DNA from: an uncultured Steroidobacter sp.
Lineage (GTDB): Bacteria; Pseudomonadota; Gammaproteobacteria; Steroidobacterales; Steroidobacteraceae
DNA: 64,000 nt
Assembly: GCA_938008435.1 (NCBI GenBank)
Contig: CALLKK010000003.1
Span: forward strand, 1 to 64,000
Direction of reading: 5' to 3'
Below are positions 43,383 through 52,506 of this stretch, piece by piece. Numbering within the stretch: position 1 is the first letter of the stretch; each line of letters starts with the position of its first letter. Position numbers and translations under genes: made by a program. Below the pieces are notes generated by a model. It saw only the letters and a program-made list of their open reading frames with translations, did no database searches and was not told the DNA's origin.

Positions 43383-44243
43383 ATGTCGCGAGTGTTGGCC
43401 CGGGAGCCTTCCGGCACCCTTCCGGGCACCATGAGCAGCACCCTAAGCCTCTCATCAGAATGCGAACGCCTCGCTAGAGAAGCCGTGAGCCAGACGAAGC
43501 AACCCGAACCAGCGGCGGCACAAGCCCACGTGCTCATCGAGAAGCTGATGACCATTGCGCGCGTGTCGGCGCTCGAAGAGATGGCGAGCGGCATCGCGCA
43601 CGAGCTCAACCAGCCGCTCGGCGCCATCGCGACCTTCTCGCAAGCCGGCGAACGCATGCTGAGCCGCCCGGAGCCGATGACGAGCGCCGCGCTCGAGGTG
43701 CTCCAGCACATCAATCGCGAGGCGATGAACGCCGGCGAAGGCATTCGCCGTATCCGCCGGCTCTTCAATCATTCGGACAGCAAGCGCCCGCCCTGCTCGA
43801 TGAAAGAGCTGGTCGGCGAGCTCAAGCCCGTGCTCGACCTTCTGGCCGAGCGCTTCGACGCGACGCTCGTCGTGAATTGCGCGGACGATCTGCCGCTCGT
43901 CGCCGTCGACCGGCTGCGCATCCAGCACGTGCTGCTCACGCTCGTGCAGAACGCATTCGAGGTGCCGAAGCCGCCGGGCGCGCCGAACACGGTGCGCATC
44001 GACGTGACCAGCGACCGCTACACCGTCGAGACGTCGGTTACCGATCATGGCGTAGGTATCCCCGAGCAGCAGAAGCCGCAGATTTTCCGCCCGTTTTTCA
44101 CGACCAAGGGCGAAGGCACCGGCTTGGGCCTGGCCTCGAGCCGTGCGATCATCGAATCACACGAAGGCACCATTGGTTTCGAAGATGCCGAAGGGGGCGG
44201 TACACGCTTCTGGTTCCGCCTGCCTGCATTGACCGGAGGATAG
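43383..44243 (+). CDS. Sensor histidine kinase without a recognisable sensor domain
   Basis: This 286-residue soluble kinase has only about 50 residues, partly coiled coil (AAAQAHVLIEKLMTIARVS), before the HisKA site His73 in SGIAHELNQPLGAIATFSQ. The HATPase follows (LVQNAFEVPK, DHGVGIPEQQKPQIFRPFF, GTGLGLASSRAIIESHEGTI). The kinase core resembles FixL/DctB-type enzymes, but no PAS or membrane region is present. The start could also be ATG 43431. The partner response regulator starts 2 bp after the stop. The missing input suggests a partner protein supplies the signal. Confidence 0.92.
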   Translation: MSRVLAREPSGTLPGTMSSTLSLSSECERLAREAVSQTKQPEPAAAQAHVLIEKLMTIARVSALEEMASGIAHELNQPLGAIATFSQAGERMLSRPEPMTSAALEVLQHINREAMNAGEGIRRIRRLFNHSDSKRPPCSMKELVGELKPVLDLLAERFDATLVVNCADDLPLVAVDRLRIQHVLLTLVQNAFEVPKPPGAPNTVRIDVTSDRYTVETSVTDHGVGIPEQQKPQIFRPFFTTKGEGTGLGLASSRAIIESHEGTIGFEDAEGGGTRFWFRLPALTGG

Positions 44244-44245
44244 GC

Positions 44246-44896
44246 GTGAGCTCTGTGCACGGCAAAGACGACAAGCACAAGACATCGAATCAGCCGGTCG
44301 TCTACATCGTCGACGACGACGATGGGATGCGGCGTGCCTTGACGGTATTGATGGGCACCATCGGCTATCACGCGATTCCCTTCGCCCGGCCGCGCGAGTT
44401 CCTCGAAAAATACGATCCCGCGCAGCCCGGCTGCCTCGTGCTCGACGTGCGCATGCCCGAGATGAGCGGGCTCGAGGTGCAGCAGCATCTGAATCGAACG
44501 GGCTCGATGCTGCCGGTGATCCTGATCACGGGTCACGGCGACATTCCGATGGCCGTCCAGGCGATGAAGGACGGCGCGTACGACTTCCTGCAGAAGCCCT
44601 TCCGCGACCAAGACCTCATCGACCGGATCAACGGTGCGCTCAAACAGGATGCCGAAAATCGCGCGACGCTCGAGAAGCACGCCGATCTCAAGCGGCGCTA
44701 CGAATCGCTCACGCCGCGCGAGCGCGAAGTCATGGCACTCGTCGTCGACGGCAAGGCGAACAAGGTCATCGCGATCGATCTCGGCTTGAGCGAACGCACC
44801 GTGGAGATTCATCGCGCCAACGTCATGGAGAAGATGGGTGCGCGTTCGGTCGCGCATCTCGTGAAGATGCACTTGCTGATGACCGGAGACGCCTGA
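44246..44896 (+). CDS. FixJ/NarL-type response regulator
   Basis: This 216-residue DNA-binding regulator has a receiver with phospho-acceptor Asp67 in CLVLDVRMPEMSGLEV and the Lys in FLQKPFRDQDL. It is followed by a LuxR-type helix-turn-helix (LTPREREVMALVVDGKANKV, then LGLSERTVEIHRANVMEKMG), the FixJ arrangement. The start is GTG 44246 with GGAGG six bases upstream, just 2 bp after the kinase gene. In other proteobacteria FixJ-type regulators switch on micro-oxic genes. Targets here could be the phosphoketolase downstream and the cbb3 operon (inference). Confidence 0.93.
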   Translation: MSSVHGKDDKHKTSNQPVVYIVDDDDGMRRALTVLMGTIGYHAIPFARPREFLEKYDPAQPGCLVLDVRMPEMSGLEVQQHLNRTGSMLPVILITGHGDIPMAVQAMKDGAYDFLQKPFRDQDLIDRINGALKQDAENRATLEKHADLKRRYESLTPREREVMALVVDGKANKVIAIDLGLSERTVEIHRANVMEKMGARSVAHLVKMHLLMTGDA

Positions 44897-44909
44897 GGCG
44901 CGCCTGCGC

Positions 44910-44931
44910 CGCCGATGCGGTTGCATCGGCG
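44910..44931 (+). terminator. Hairpin between the response regulator and phosphoketolase genes
   Basis: CGCCGATGC at 44910-44918 pairs perfectly with GCATCGGCG at 44923-44931 around GGTT. A T-rich stretch (ATCTTTCTTC) follows about 8 bases later. It separates the regulator pair from xfp. Confidence 0.65.
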
Positions 44932-45029
44932 CGTCGCGGATCTTTCTTCGGCGGTCGTACGTCCATCTACGCCACTTCTCGCCGGCCGGCCGCAAGGCCG
45001 CAGTCTCATCTGCTTCGAGGAGCACGACG

Positions 45030-47396
45030 ATGCACGAGGACCCCACCCTCAGCGCCGAGTACATCGCGCGAATGGATGCCTATTGGCGCGCCGCCAACTA
45101 TCTGTCGGTCGGTCAGATTTACCTGCTCGACAATCCGCTCCTGCGCGAGCCGTTGCGCATCGAGCACATCAAGCCGCGCCTGCTCGGGCATTGGGGCACC
45201 ACGCCCGGTCTCAACTTCATCTATGTGCACCTGAACCGGGTCATCAAGAAATACGACCTCAACATGATCTACGTCGCCGGTCCCGGTCACGGCGGCCCCG
45301 CGCTCGTTGCCAACACGTATCTCGAAGGCACGTACAGCGAGTACTACCCGAATATCTCGGAAGATGCCGAGGGCATGCGCAAGCTGTTCAAGCAGTTTTC
45401 GTTCCCGGGCGGCGTACCGAGCCACGTCGCACCCGAGACGCCCGGCTCGATTCACGAGGGCGGCGAGCTCGGTTATGCGCTCTCGCATGCGTACGGCGCG
45501 GTGTTCGACAACCCGGACCTCATCGCCGCCTGCGTGATCGGCGACGGCGAAGCGGAAACCGGGCCGCTCGCGACGAGCTGGCACTCGAACAAGTTCTTGA
45601 ATCCCGTGCACGACGGCGCGGTGCTGCCGATCCTGCACCTGAACGGCTACAAGATCGCCGGCCCTACCGTGCTCGCGCGCATTCCGCGCGAGGAGCTGGC
45701 CTCGCTGCTGCGCGGCTACGGCTACGAGCCGTTCTTCGTCGACAAGGAAGAGACCAACGAGCAGACGCATCTTGCGATGGCACGCACGCTCGATCGCATC
45801 GTCGAGCGCATTCGCGAGATCCAGCACGAAGCCCGCACTCACGGTTTGCGCGAGCGCCCGCGCTGGCCCGCGCTCGTGCTCAAGACGCCGAAGGGCTGGA
45901 GCGGCCCGAGCGAAGTGGACGGAATCGCCGTGGAAGACAGCTGGCGCTCGCACCAGGTCCCGCTGTCTCAGCTCGCGGAAAAGCCGCCGCACGTCAAACA
46001 GCTCGAAGAGTGGATGCTGAGCTACAAGCCGCACGAGCTCTTCACGCCAGAAGGCAAGCTCAAACCGGAGCTGCGCGAGCTCGCGCCGGTGGGCAAACGC
46101 CGCATGGGCGACAACCCGCACGCGAACGGCGGCTTGCTGCTGCGTGATCTGCGTCTACCGGATTTCCGCGACTACGCAGTCAAGCTGGATGCACCGGGCA
46201 GCGTGCGCGCCGAAGCCACACGCGTGCAAGGCGCTTACATTCGCGACGTGATGAAGCTCAATGCGGAAAGCCGCAATTTCCGCATCTTCAGCCCCGACGA
46301 GACCACCTCGAACCGCTGGAACGACGTGCTCGACGTCACTTCGCGCATGTCCGTCGCGCGCATCGAACCGAACGACTCGAACGTCTCGCCCGACGGGCGC
46401 GTCATGGAGATGCTGAGCGAGCATCAATGTGAAGGCTGGCTCGAAGGCTATCTCCTCACCGGTCGGCACGGGTTCTTCAGCTGCTATGAAGCCTTCATTC
46501 ACATCATCGATTCGATGTTCAATCAGCACGCGAAGTGGCTGAAGACCTGCAATCACATTCCGTGGCGCCGCCCGATCGCATCGCTCAATTACCTGCTGAC
46601 CTCGCACGTCTGGCGGCAAGACCACAACGGCTTCAGCCATCAGGATCCCGGCTTCATCGATCACGTCGTCAACAAGAAGCCGGAAGTCATTCGCGTTTAT
46701 CTACCGCCCGATGCGAACACGCTGCTCTATGTGACGGATCAATGCCTGCGCAGCCGCAATCTCATCAATGTGATCGTCGCAGGCAAGCAACCGCAATGGC
46801 AGTGGCTCACGATGGATCAGGCGATCAAGCATTGCAGCTACGGCGTCGGCATCTGGCCGTGGGCGAGCAACGACGATGGCGGCGAGCCCGACGTCGTCAT
46901 GGCCTGCGCGGGCGACGTACCGACGCTCGAGACGCTCGCCGCCGTCTCGCTGCTGCGCAAGTGGCTGCCCGAGCTCAAGATTCGCGTCGTCAACGTCGTC
47001 GACCTGATGACGCTGCAGCCGTCTTATTTCCATCCGCACGGCTTGTCGGACAGCGACTTCGACGCGATCTTCACGACGGACAAGCCCGTGATCTTCGCCT
47101 TCCACGGCTATCCCTGGCTGATTCATCGACTCACCTATCGCCGCCGCAATCACGCGAACATCCACGTGCGCGGCTACAAGGAAGAAGGCACGACCACGAC
47201 ACCGTTCGACATGACGGTGCTCAACGGCCTCGACCGCTTCCATCTGATCGAAGCCGTGATCGACTTCGTCCCCGGCCTCAACGCCCGCACCGCGCACTTG
47301 CGACAGCACCTGCGCGACAAGCTCATCGAGCATCGCGAGTACATCTGTCAGCACGGGGATGATTTGCCGGAGATCAGAGACTGGAAATGGCCGTAG
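45030..47396 (+). CDS. xfp: Phosphoketolase (xylulose-5-P/fructose-6-P)
   Basis: This thiamine-diphosphate enzyme cleaves xylulose-5-P or fructose-6-P with phosphate to acetyl-phosphate plus glyceraldehyde-3-P or erythrose-4-P. The 788-residue protein has the family start (DAYWRAANYLSVGQIYL, LLGHWGTTPGLNFIYVHLNR), YVAGPGHGGPALVANTYLEG, the TPP motif GDGEAETGPLATSWHSN near residue 171, and the C-terminal YKEEGTTTTPFDM. Length is standard. GAGGAGCACGACG precedes the ATG. It converges on the ackA-pduL and tal genes, which would use its product and supply its sugar phosphates. Confidence 0.97.
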   Translation: MHEDPTLSAEYIARMDAYWRAANYLSVGQIYLLDNPLLREPLRIEHIKPRLLGHWGTTPGLNFIYVHLNRVIKKYDLNMIYVAGPGHGGPALVANTYLEGTYSEYYPNISEDAEGMRKLFKQFSFPGGVPSHVAPETPGSIHEGGELGYALSHAYGAVFDNPDLIAACVIGDGEAETGPLATSWHSNKFLNPVHDGAVLPILHLNGYKIAGPTVLARIPREELASLLRGYGYEPFFVDKEETNEQTHLAMARTLDRIVERIREIQHEARTHGLRERPRWPALVLKTPKGWSGPSEVDGIAVEDSWRSHQVPLSQLAEKPPHVKQLEEWMLSYKPHELFTPEGKLKPELRELAPVGKRRMGDNPHANGGLLLRDLRLPDFRDYAVKLDAPGSVRAEATRVQGAYIRDVMKLNAESRNFRIFSPDETTSNRWNDVLDVTSRMSVARIEPNDSNVSPDGRVMEMLSEHQCEGWLEGYLLTGRHGFFSCYEAFIHIIDSMFNQHAKWLKTCNHIPWRRPIASLNYLLTSHVWRQDHNGFSHQDPGFIDHVVNKKPEVIRVYLPPDANTLLYVTDQCLRSRNLINVIVAGKQPQWQWLTMDQAIKHCSYGVGIWPWASNDDGGEPDVVMACAGDVPTLETLAAVSLLRKWLPELKIRVVNVVDLMTLQPSYFHPHGLSDSDFDAIFTTDKPVIFAFHGYPWLIHRLTYRRRNHANIHVRGYKEEGTTTTPFDMTVLNGLDRFHLIEAVIDFVPGLNARTAHLRQHLRDKLIEHREYICQHGDDLPEIRDWKWP

Positions 47397-47411
47397 GCTG
47401 GAGGAAACAAG

Positions 47412-47440
47412 GCTGTCGGCACGCGGCGCGTGCCGACAGC
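47412..47440 (+). terminator. Perfect hairpin after phosphoketolase
   Basis: GCTGTCGGCACGC at 47412-47424 pairs perfectly with GCGTGCCGACAGC at 47428-47440 (13 bp, loop GGC), 16 bp after the stop. There is no U-run. Confidence 0.65.
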
Positions 47441-47472
47441 AGGACGACTCTACGCAGGATGCGCTCTTCGCC

Positions 47473-47687
47473 GTAGCCCTTCTCTGGCCGGTACCCAGGG
47501 CCCAGCGTCCGACAGTGGGCGGGAGGCTGGAGACTGGAGGGAAGAAGAGCGTTCGTTGCGCGTTGCGTGCGGAAAGCTGGGCAAGCTCTTTTCACGGCAG
47601 CCCGTAGCCTGTCGCCTGTAGCCCGTAGCCCGTAGCCTGTAGCCTGTAGCCTGTAGCCTGTAGCCTGTAGCCCGTCGTCCGTAGCCT
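47473..47687 (+). repeat. Composite heptad repeat, copy 6 (largest array)
   Basis: A lone GTAGCCC at 47473 is followed by TACCCAG, GGCCCAG and CGTCCGA at 47492-47512. GGCTGGA and GACTGGA units come next, then a non-tandem core at about 47534-47603 shared with copy 7. Last come twelve head-to-tail 7-bp units at 47604-47687: nine or ten are GTAGCCT or GTAGCCC, with GTCGCCT and GTCGTCC variants. The array ends 5 bp before the stop of the convergent ackA-pduL gene. Confidence 0.9.
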
Positions 47688-47692
47688 TTCAT

Positions 47693-49498
47693 CTACAGCC
47701 GCCTAATCGCCGCCATCACCTCGCCGTGCTCCACCAACTCGCCGACATCGCCGCGCGAGATGCCGGCGGCGTTGGCTTCGTCGGTGTCGAGGTGCATTTC
47801 GAGCGTGAAGCTGGGATCGACGCGCACGGTGACGTCGCCGAACGTAAGATCACGGCCTTCGCTGTCGATGCGTACTTCGACGACATCGTGATCGCGCACG
47901 CCGAAACGGCGGGCGTCGTCCGGACTCATATGTATATGTCTGCGTGCGGTGATGAGACCGCAGGGAATCGTCGTCACGCCGCGCGGACCTTCGAGCGTGA
48001 TGCCCGGCGTGTTCGCGAGGTCACCGGAGATCCGCACGGGAGCATCGACGCCGAGCACGAACTCGTCGGTGCGTGAGATCTCCACCTGATCCTGCGCGCG
48101 CGGCGGCCCGAGCACGCGCACGCCTGGGATGCGTCCGCGCGGCCCGATGAGCGTGACCGTTTCTTCCGCCGCGTATTGGCCCGTCTGCGACAGCATCTTG
48201 CGCACGGTGAGCTGATAGCCCGGTCCGAACAGCCGATCGATCGTTGCTTGCGACAGATGCGCGTGCCGCGCCGATACGGCGACCGGAATCTTGCAAGACG
48301 GCCGCGCGCCGAGCTCGCCCTTGAGCAGCTCGCTGGCTTCGCGCGCGATCGACAACTCTTCGTCCGCTCTGACAACGAGAATGCGCACGCGCGAATGCGG
48401 CTCGGAGATTTCGGCCAGCGGCTGCTCCGCGGTGAGCTTTACGTCGCGGTTGCGATCCTCATCGAGCGCCGCGCCGAGGAAATCGAGCCGCTGCGTGCAG
48501 CGGTGACGCACGAGTGCGCTGTTCTCGCCGATGCCGCCTGTGAACGCGATGACGTCGACGCCGCCCATCACTGCGGCATAGGCACCGATGTACTTGCGCA
48601 CGCGGTGCGAATAGAGCGTGAGCGCCAGGCGACATGACTCGTCGCCTTCGGCAGCGCGCCTTTCGATCTCGCGCATGTCGTTGGTGCCGGTCAGTCCGAG
48701 CAGCCCCGATCGACGATTGAGCAAGTCGTCGAGCGCATCGACGTCGAGCCCTTCCGAGCGTGCGAGCGTCAGGATCACGCCCGGATCGAGATCGCCCGCG
48801 CGCGTGCCCATGATGAGGCCTTCGAGCGGCGTCATGCCCATGCTCGTCTCGACGCTGCGCCCGTATTCGATGGCGGTCACGCTCGCGCCGTTGCCGAGAT
48901 GGCACGAGATCACGCGCAGCTGCTGCGGAACCGTCTTCAGATACGTGGCGGTCGCGTTCGCGACATGCGCATGGCTCGTGCCGTGAAAGCCGAAGCGGCG
49001 AATGCCGAGCCGCTGCGTGACCTCGGCCGGCAATGCGTACTCTCGCGCACGCTTGGGCAACGTCGCATGAAAAGCCGTGTCGAAGACCGCGACATGCGGT
49101 CGGTCGGGCAGGATATCCATGGCAACGCGCACTGCGCGCAATGCCGGCACGTTGTGCAACGGCGCCAGCTTGGATACGGCATCGAGCTCTGCGAGCACGT
49201 GCGCATCAAGATGCGTCGGCGCGATGAAGCGCTCGCCGCCGTGCACGATGCGATGCGCGACCGCTTCGATGCCGCCATCGTTTTGCGCAGCTTCCAGCAC
49301 CGCGCGCAGCAATCTGCGCGCGGCTTCATCGAAGCTCGCCTGCGCACCGAGCGGCTCGCGCCGCTCGCCGTGCACGAGCGTACAGGTCGCCTTGCCGATT
49401 TCTTCGACGTGCATCGCCAGCAGGCGCCGCTCGCTCGCCGCATCGACGAGCGCCACCTTGATCGACGAGCTGCCGCAATTGACGGCGAGAATCCGCAT
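47693..49498 (-). CDS. ackA: Acetate kinase fused to a PduL-type phosphotransacylase
   Basis: This 601-residue protein joins two enzymes of acetyl-phosphate metabolism. Residues 1 to about 390 are acetate kinase: AVNCGSSSIKVALVD, RIVHGGERF, VFDTAFHATLP, GIRRFGFHGTSHAHV, CHLGNGASVTAI, MGTRAGDLDPG, FTGGIGENSALVR and ADEEL. Residues about 402-601 are PduL (PTAC): the zinc-site histidines lie in VSARHAHLS (412, 414), ARRHIHMS (521, 523) and LEMHLDTDEAN (569). Acetyl-P could thus become acetate plus ATP, or acetyl-CoA. No shell-targeting peptide is evident. GAGGG precedes the start, 13 bp after the tal stop. Confidence 0.95.
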   Translation of the reverse strand: MRILAVNCGSSSIKVALVDAASERRLLAMHVEEIGKATCTLVHGERREPLGAQASFDEAARRLLRAVLEAAQNDGGIEAVAHRIVHGGERFIAPTHLDAHVLAELDAVSKLAPLHNVPALRAVRVAMDILPDRPHVAVFDTAFHATLPKRAREYALPAEVTQRLGIRRFGFHGTSHAHVANATATYLKTVPQQLRVISCHLGNGASVTAIEYGRSVETSMGMTPLEGLIMGTRAGDLDPGVILTLARSEGLDVDALDDLLNRRSGLLGLTGTNDMREIERRAAEGDESCRLALTLYSHRVRKYIGAYAAVMGGVDVIAFTGGIGENSALVRHRCTQRLDFLGAALDEDRNRDVKLTAEQPLAEISEPHSRVRILVVRADEELSIAREASELLKGELGARPSCKIPVAVSARHAHLSQATIDRLFGPGYQLTVRKMLSQTGQYAAEETVTLIGPRGRIPGVRVLGPPRAQDQVEISRTDEFVLGVDAPVRISGDLANTPGITLEGPRGVTTIPCGLITARRHIHMSPDDARRFGVRDHDVVEVRIDSEGRDLTFGDVTVRVDPSFTLEMHLDTDEANAAGISRGDVGELVEHGEVMAAIRRL

Positions 49499-49511
49499 CG
49501 TGCCCTCGCTG

Positions 49512-50621
49512 CTACGCTACCCGGTGCGCACGCTCCGCGATGGCCGCCAGCGTCGCATCGAAGGGCTCGACGAACTTCTTCAATCCTTCCTCTTCGAGCT
49601 GCGCGGCCACTTGACGCAGCTCGATACCGAGCGCCTGCAACGACTCGACGACCTGCGCCGCCTGCTGCCAGTCGGCCTCGAGCGTACGCGCCGGCCGGCC
49701 GTGATCGCGATACGCCTGCAATGTTTCAGGCGGCAGCGTCGTGACGGTATCCGGTCCGATCAAGGGATCGACGTACTTGGTATCGGAGTACGCCGGATTC
49801 TTCGTGCCCGTGCTCGCCCACAAGAGCCGCTGGGCTCGCGCACCTTGCGCCGCGAGCGCCTTCCAGCGATCGCCGTCGCACAACGACACGTAGCGTCGAT
49901 AGGCAAGCCGCGCGCTGGCAATGGCAGCTTCGCCTCGCAATGCGAGCGCCTGCGGGGTGCCGATCCCTTCGAGTCGCTTGTCGACGAGCGTATCGATGCG
50001 GCTCAAGAAAAAGCTCGCGACGGAAGCGATGCGATCGATCGGCTGGCGTGCCGCCAAGCGCCGTTCGAGTCCTTGCATATAGGAGTCGACCACCGAAGTG
50101 TAACGCTCGACGCTGAACAGCAGCGTCACATTGACGTTCACGCCCTCTTCCGTCAGGCGTGCGATTGCCTGCAATCCTTCGATCGTTGCCGGCACCTTGA
50201 TCATGAGATTGGGCCGGTCGACCGCGCGCCAGAGTCGCAGTCCGTCTTCGACCGTGCCGCCCGCATCGCGCGCCAGGTGCGGCGACACCTCGAGGCTCAC
50301 GTAGCCATCGGCGCCGTTCGTGTCGTCGTAGACGGGACGCAGCACGTCGGCCGCCGCGCGAATGTCCGCCACGACGAGCTCGTCGTAAATCGACGCCGGC
50401 GTGCGGCCCGCGCGCGCCAATGCGGCAATGTCTTCATCGTACTGGCGATCCTCGGTAATCGCCTTGTGAAAGATCGCGGGATTCGAGGTGACGCCGGCGA
50501 CGCAATCCTCACGGATTGCCCGCGCCAGCTCGCCGCGACGAATAAAACCGCGCTCGATGAAATCGAGCCAGACGCTTTGGCCGTGCTCGTGCAGCCGGCA
50601 AAGGGGATTCTGCTCAGCCAT
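49512..50621 (-). CDS. tal: Transaldolase
   Basis: Transaldolase moves a three-carbon unit between sedoheptulose-7-P and glyceraldehyde-3-P in the pentose phosphate pathway. The 369-residue protein has the Schiff-base Lys in NLMIKVPATIEG, the family start GQSVWLDFIERGFI, CVAGVTSNPAIFHKAI and NVNVTLLFSVERY, and late ASTGTKNPAYSDTKYVDPLIG. Length fits the tal subfamily of Gram-positive and cyanobacterial type rather than E. coli TalB (317). AGGAGG lies nine bases before ATG 50621. It leads a two-gene unit with ackA-pduL. Confidence 0.95.
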   Translation of the reverse strand: MAEQNPLCRLHEHGQSVWLDFIERGFIRRGELARAIREDCVAGVTSNPAIFHKAITEDRQYDEDIAALARAGRTPASIYDELVVADIRAAADVLRPVYDDTNGADGYVSLEVSPHLARDAGGTVEDGLRLWRAVDRPNLMIKVPATIEGLQAIARLTEEGVNVNVTLLFSVERYTSVVDSYMQGLERRLAARQPIDRIASVASFFLSRIDTLVDKRLEGIGTPQALALRGEAAIASARLAYRRYVSLCDGDRWKALAAQGARAQRLLWASTGTKNPAYSDTKYVDPLIGPDTVTTLPPETLQAYRDHGRPARTLEADWQQAAQVVESLQALGIELRQVAAQLEEEGLKKFVEPFDATLAAIAERAHRVA

Positions 50622-50800
50622 GATGCTCAACCTCCTGCCTGCCGCCGCGGATCGGCAGCCTCATGCACACCCTGCAAACCGCGTGCCCGACCGGTTCGCC
50701 GCTCGGCACGCGGAAAGTGCGACCTTAACCAAAAGCGCGTGCGCGCAGTCGTCGTACAATCACGCATTCGCCCCCGCTACACCCCATATTTCGAACCCAC

Positions 50801-52498
50801 ATGGCTACCGAACCCGAATCGCGGAAGTGGCACTTGTATGTGCCGAAGCTGTTCACGGTTCTGCGACTTGGCTACGGCTTGAAGGATTTTCGGCAGGACG
50901 CGATCGCGGGTCTGACGGTTGCGATCGTGGCGCTGCCGCTGGCGATGGCGCTCGGCATCGCATCCGGCAGCACGCCGGAAAAAGGACTCGTCACCGCCGT
51001 TGTCGCCGGTTTTCTGATCTCGGCACTTGGCGGCAGCCGCTTCCAGATCGGCGGACCGACCGGCGCCTTCGTCGTCGTGGTGCTCGACGTCATCGCACGC
51101 CACGGGTTCGACGGCCTGCTGCTCGCCACGGCGCTTGCGGGCATCATGCTGGTCGTCGCCGGATTGGCCGGTCTCGGCACGTGGATCAAGTACATCCCGC
51201 AGCCGGTGATCACCGGCTTTACCGCCGGTATCGCCGTCATCATCTTTTCGACGCAGATCAAGGATCTGCTCGGCCTGCAAATGGAGTCGGTGCCGGGCGA
51301 GTTCTTCGAGAAGGTCGAGGCCTACGCCACGCATCTCGGCACGTTCAGCCCGCAGGCGACGCTCGTCGCGGCGGTCGCGCTTGCCGTCATCATCCTGACG
51401 CGCAAGTACGCACCGCGGTTGCCGGGCTTTCTGCTCGCGGTGCTCGCCGGCTCGCTGATCGCCTGGCTGTTCAAGCTGCCCGTTGCGACGATCGGCAGCG
51501 AATTCGGCGAGCTGCCGCGCGGCTTGCCCATGCCGTCGCTGCCGCCGATCAGCTGGGAAAAGCTGCGGGCCGTCGTGCCGAGCGCGTTCACGATCGCATT
51601 CCTCGCCGGCGTCGAATCGCTGCTGTCTGCGGTGGTCGCCGACGGCATGACCGGACGGCGGCATCGCTCCAACTGCGAGCTGGTGGCGCAAGGCATCGCG
51701 AACTTCAGCTCGACGCTGTTCGGCGGTCTGCCGGCCACGGGCGCGATCGCGCGCACCGCAACGAACGTGCGTTCCGGCGCACGCTCGCCGGTCGCCGGCA
51801 TGCTGCACGCGGTGTTCCTGCTCCTGTTCATGCTCGTGCTGGCGCCGCTCATCAGCTACGTGCCGCTCGCCTCGCTGGCCGCCGTGCTGGTGGTGGTCGC
51901 GTGGAACATGAGCGAAATCGATCGCTTCAAGTATCTGATGCGCGCACCGCTCGGCGATCGCTCCGTGCTGCTTTTGACCTTCGCACTGACGGTGATGATC
52001 GATCTGACGGTGGCTATCTCGGTGGGCGTCGTGCTCGCCACCATGCTGTTCATGCACCGCATGGCCGAAGCCGTCGCCATTCAGAACGCCAACGACTTCA
52101 TCGAACGCGACGTCGACGACTACGCGCGTACGCAGGACGAATACACGCGCCGCCTGCGCCTGCCGAAAGGCGTGGAAGTGTTCGAGCTACGCGGCCCGCT
52201 CTTCTTCGGCGTCGCCAATCGCCTGAACGACGTGCTCGATCGCATCGGCCCCATGCCGCGCACGTTCATCCTCATCCTGCGCGACGTGCCGCTCATCGAC
52301 GCCACCGGCGTCAGTGCGCTCAAGGAATTCCTGTCGCGCTGCCGGCGACACAACACCACCGTGTTCCTCGCCGAGATGATGCCGTCGGTGAAATCCATGC
52401 TCGCCTCGATGGACGTGCTGCGCGACAACGTGCGTTCGGTGCGTTCGTTCGATGAGGCGTTGGCGCATATCGAGCAAGAGGCGCCGTCCGCGGCATAG
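50801..52498 (+). CDS. SulP family anion transporter with STAS domain
   Basis: This 565-residue inner-membrane transporter has the SulP start (DFRQDAIAGLTVAIVALPLAMALGIA), ISALGGSRFQIGGPTGAFVVVV, and SLLSAVVADGMTGRRHRSNCELVAQGIAN with GLPATGAIARTATN. A C-terminal cytoplasmic STAS domain (about 445-560) ends with VPLIDATGVSALKEFLSRC. Members move sulfate, bicarbonate or C4-dicarboxylates (DauA). The substrate is not fixed by sequence; being divergent from tal-ackA-pduL hints at an organic acid or bicarbonate (inference). Confidence 0.93.
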   Translation: MATEPESRKWHLYVPKLFTVLRLGYGLKDFRQDAIAGLTVAIVALPLAMALGIASGSTPEKGLVTAVVAGFLISALGGSRFQIGGPTGAFVVVVLDVIARHGFDGLLLATALAGIMLVVAGLAGLGTWIKYIPQPVITGFTAGIAVIIFSTQIKDLLGLQMESVPGEFFEKVEAYATHLGTFSPQATLVAAVALAVIILTRKYAPRLPGFLLAVLAGSLIAWLFKLPVATIGSEFGELPRGLPMPSLPPISWEKLRAVVPSAFTIAFLAGVESLLSAVVADGMTGRRHRSNCELVAQGIANFSSTLFGGLPATGAIARTATNVRSGARSPVAGMLHAVFLLLFMLVLAPLISYVPLASLAAVLVVVAWNMSEIDRFKYLMRAPLGDRSVLLLTFALTVMIDLTVAISVGVVLATMLFMHRMAEAVAIQNANDFIERDVDDYARTQDEYTRRLRLPKGVEVFELRGPLFFGVANRLNDVLDRIGPMPRTFILILRDVPLIDATGVSALKEFLSRCRRHNTTVFLAEMMPSVKSMLASMDVLRDNVRSVRSFDEALAHIEQEAPSAA

Positions 52499-52506
52499 CG
52501 GAGCCC

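Noticed and set aside
47604..47687. CRISPR or a coding tandem repeat
   Set aside because: Units are 7 bp with no spacers, so it is not CRISPR. Stop codons (TAG) recur in the unit, so it does not encode a long peptide repeat.
47693..49498. A microcompartment locus around PduL
   Set aside because: No shell-protein genes or targeting peptide were seen near the PduL domain, so a compartment role is not supported.
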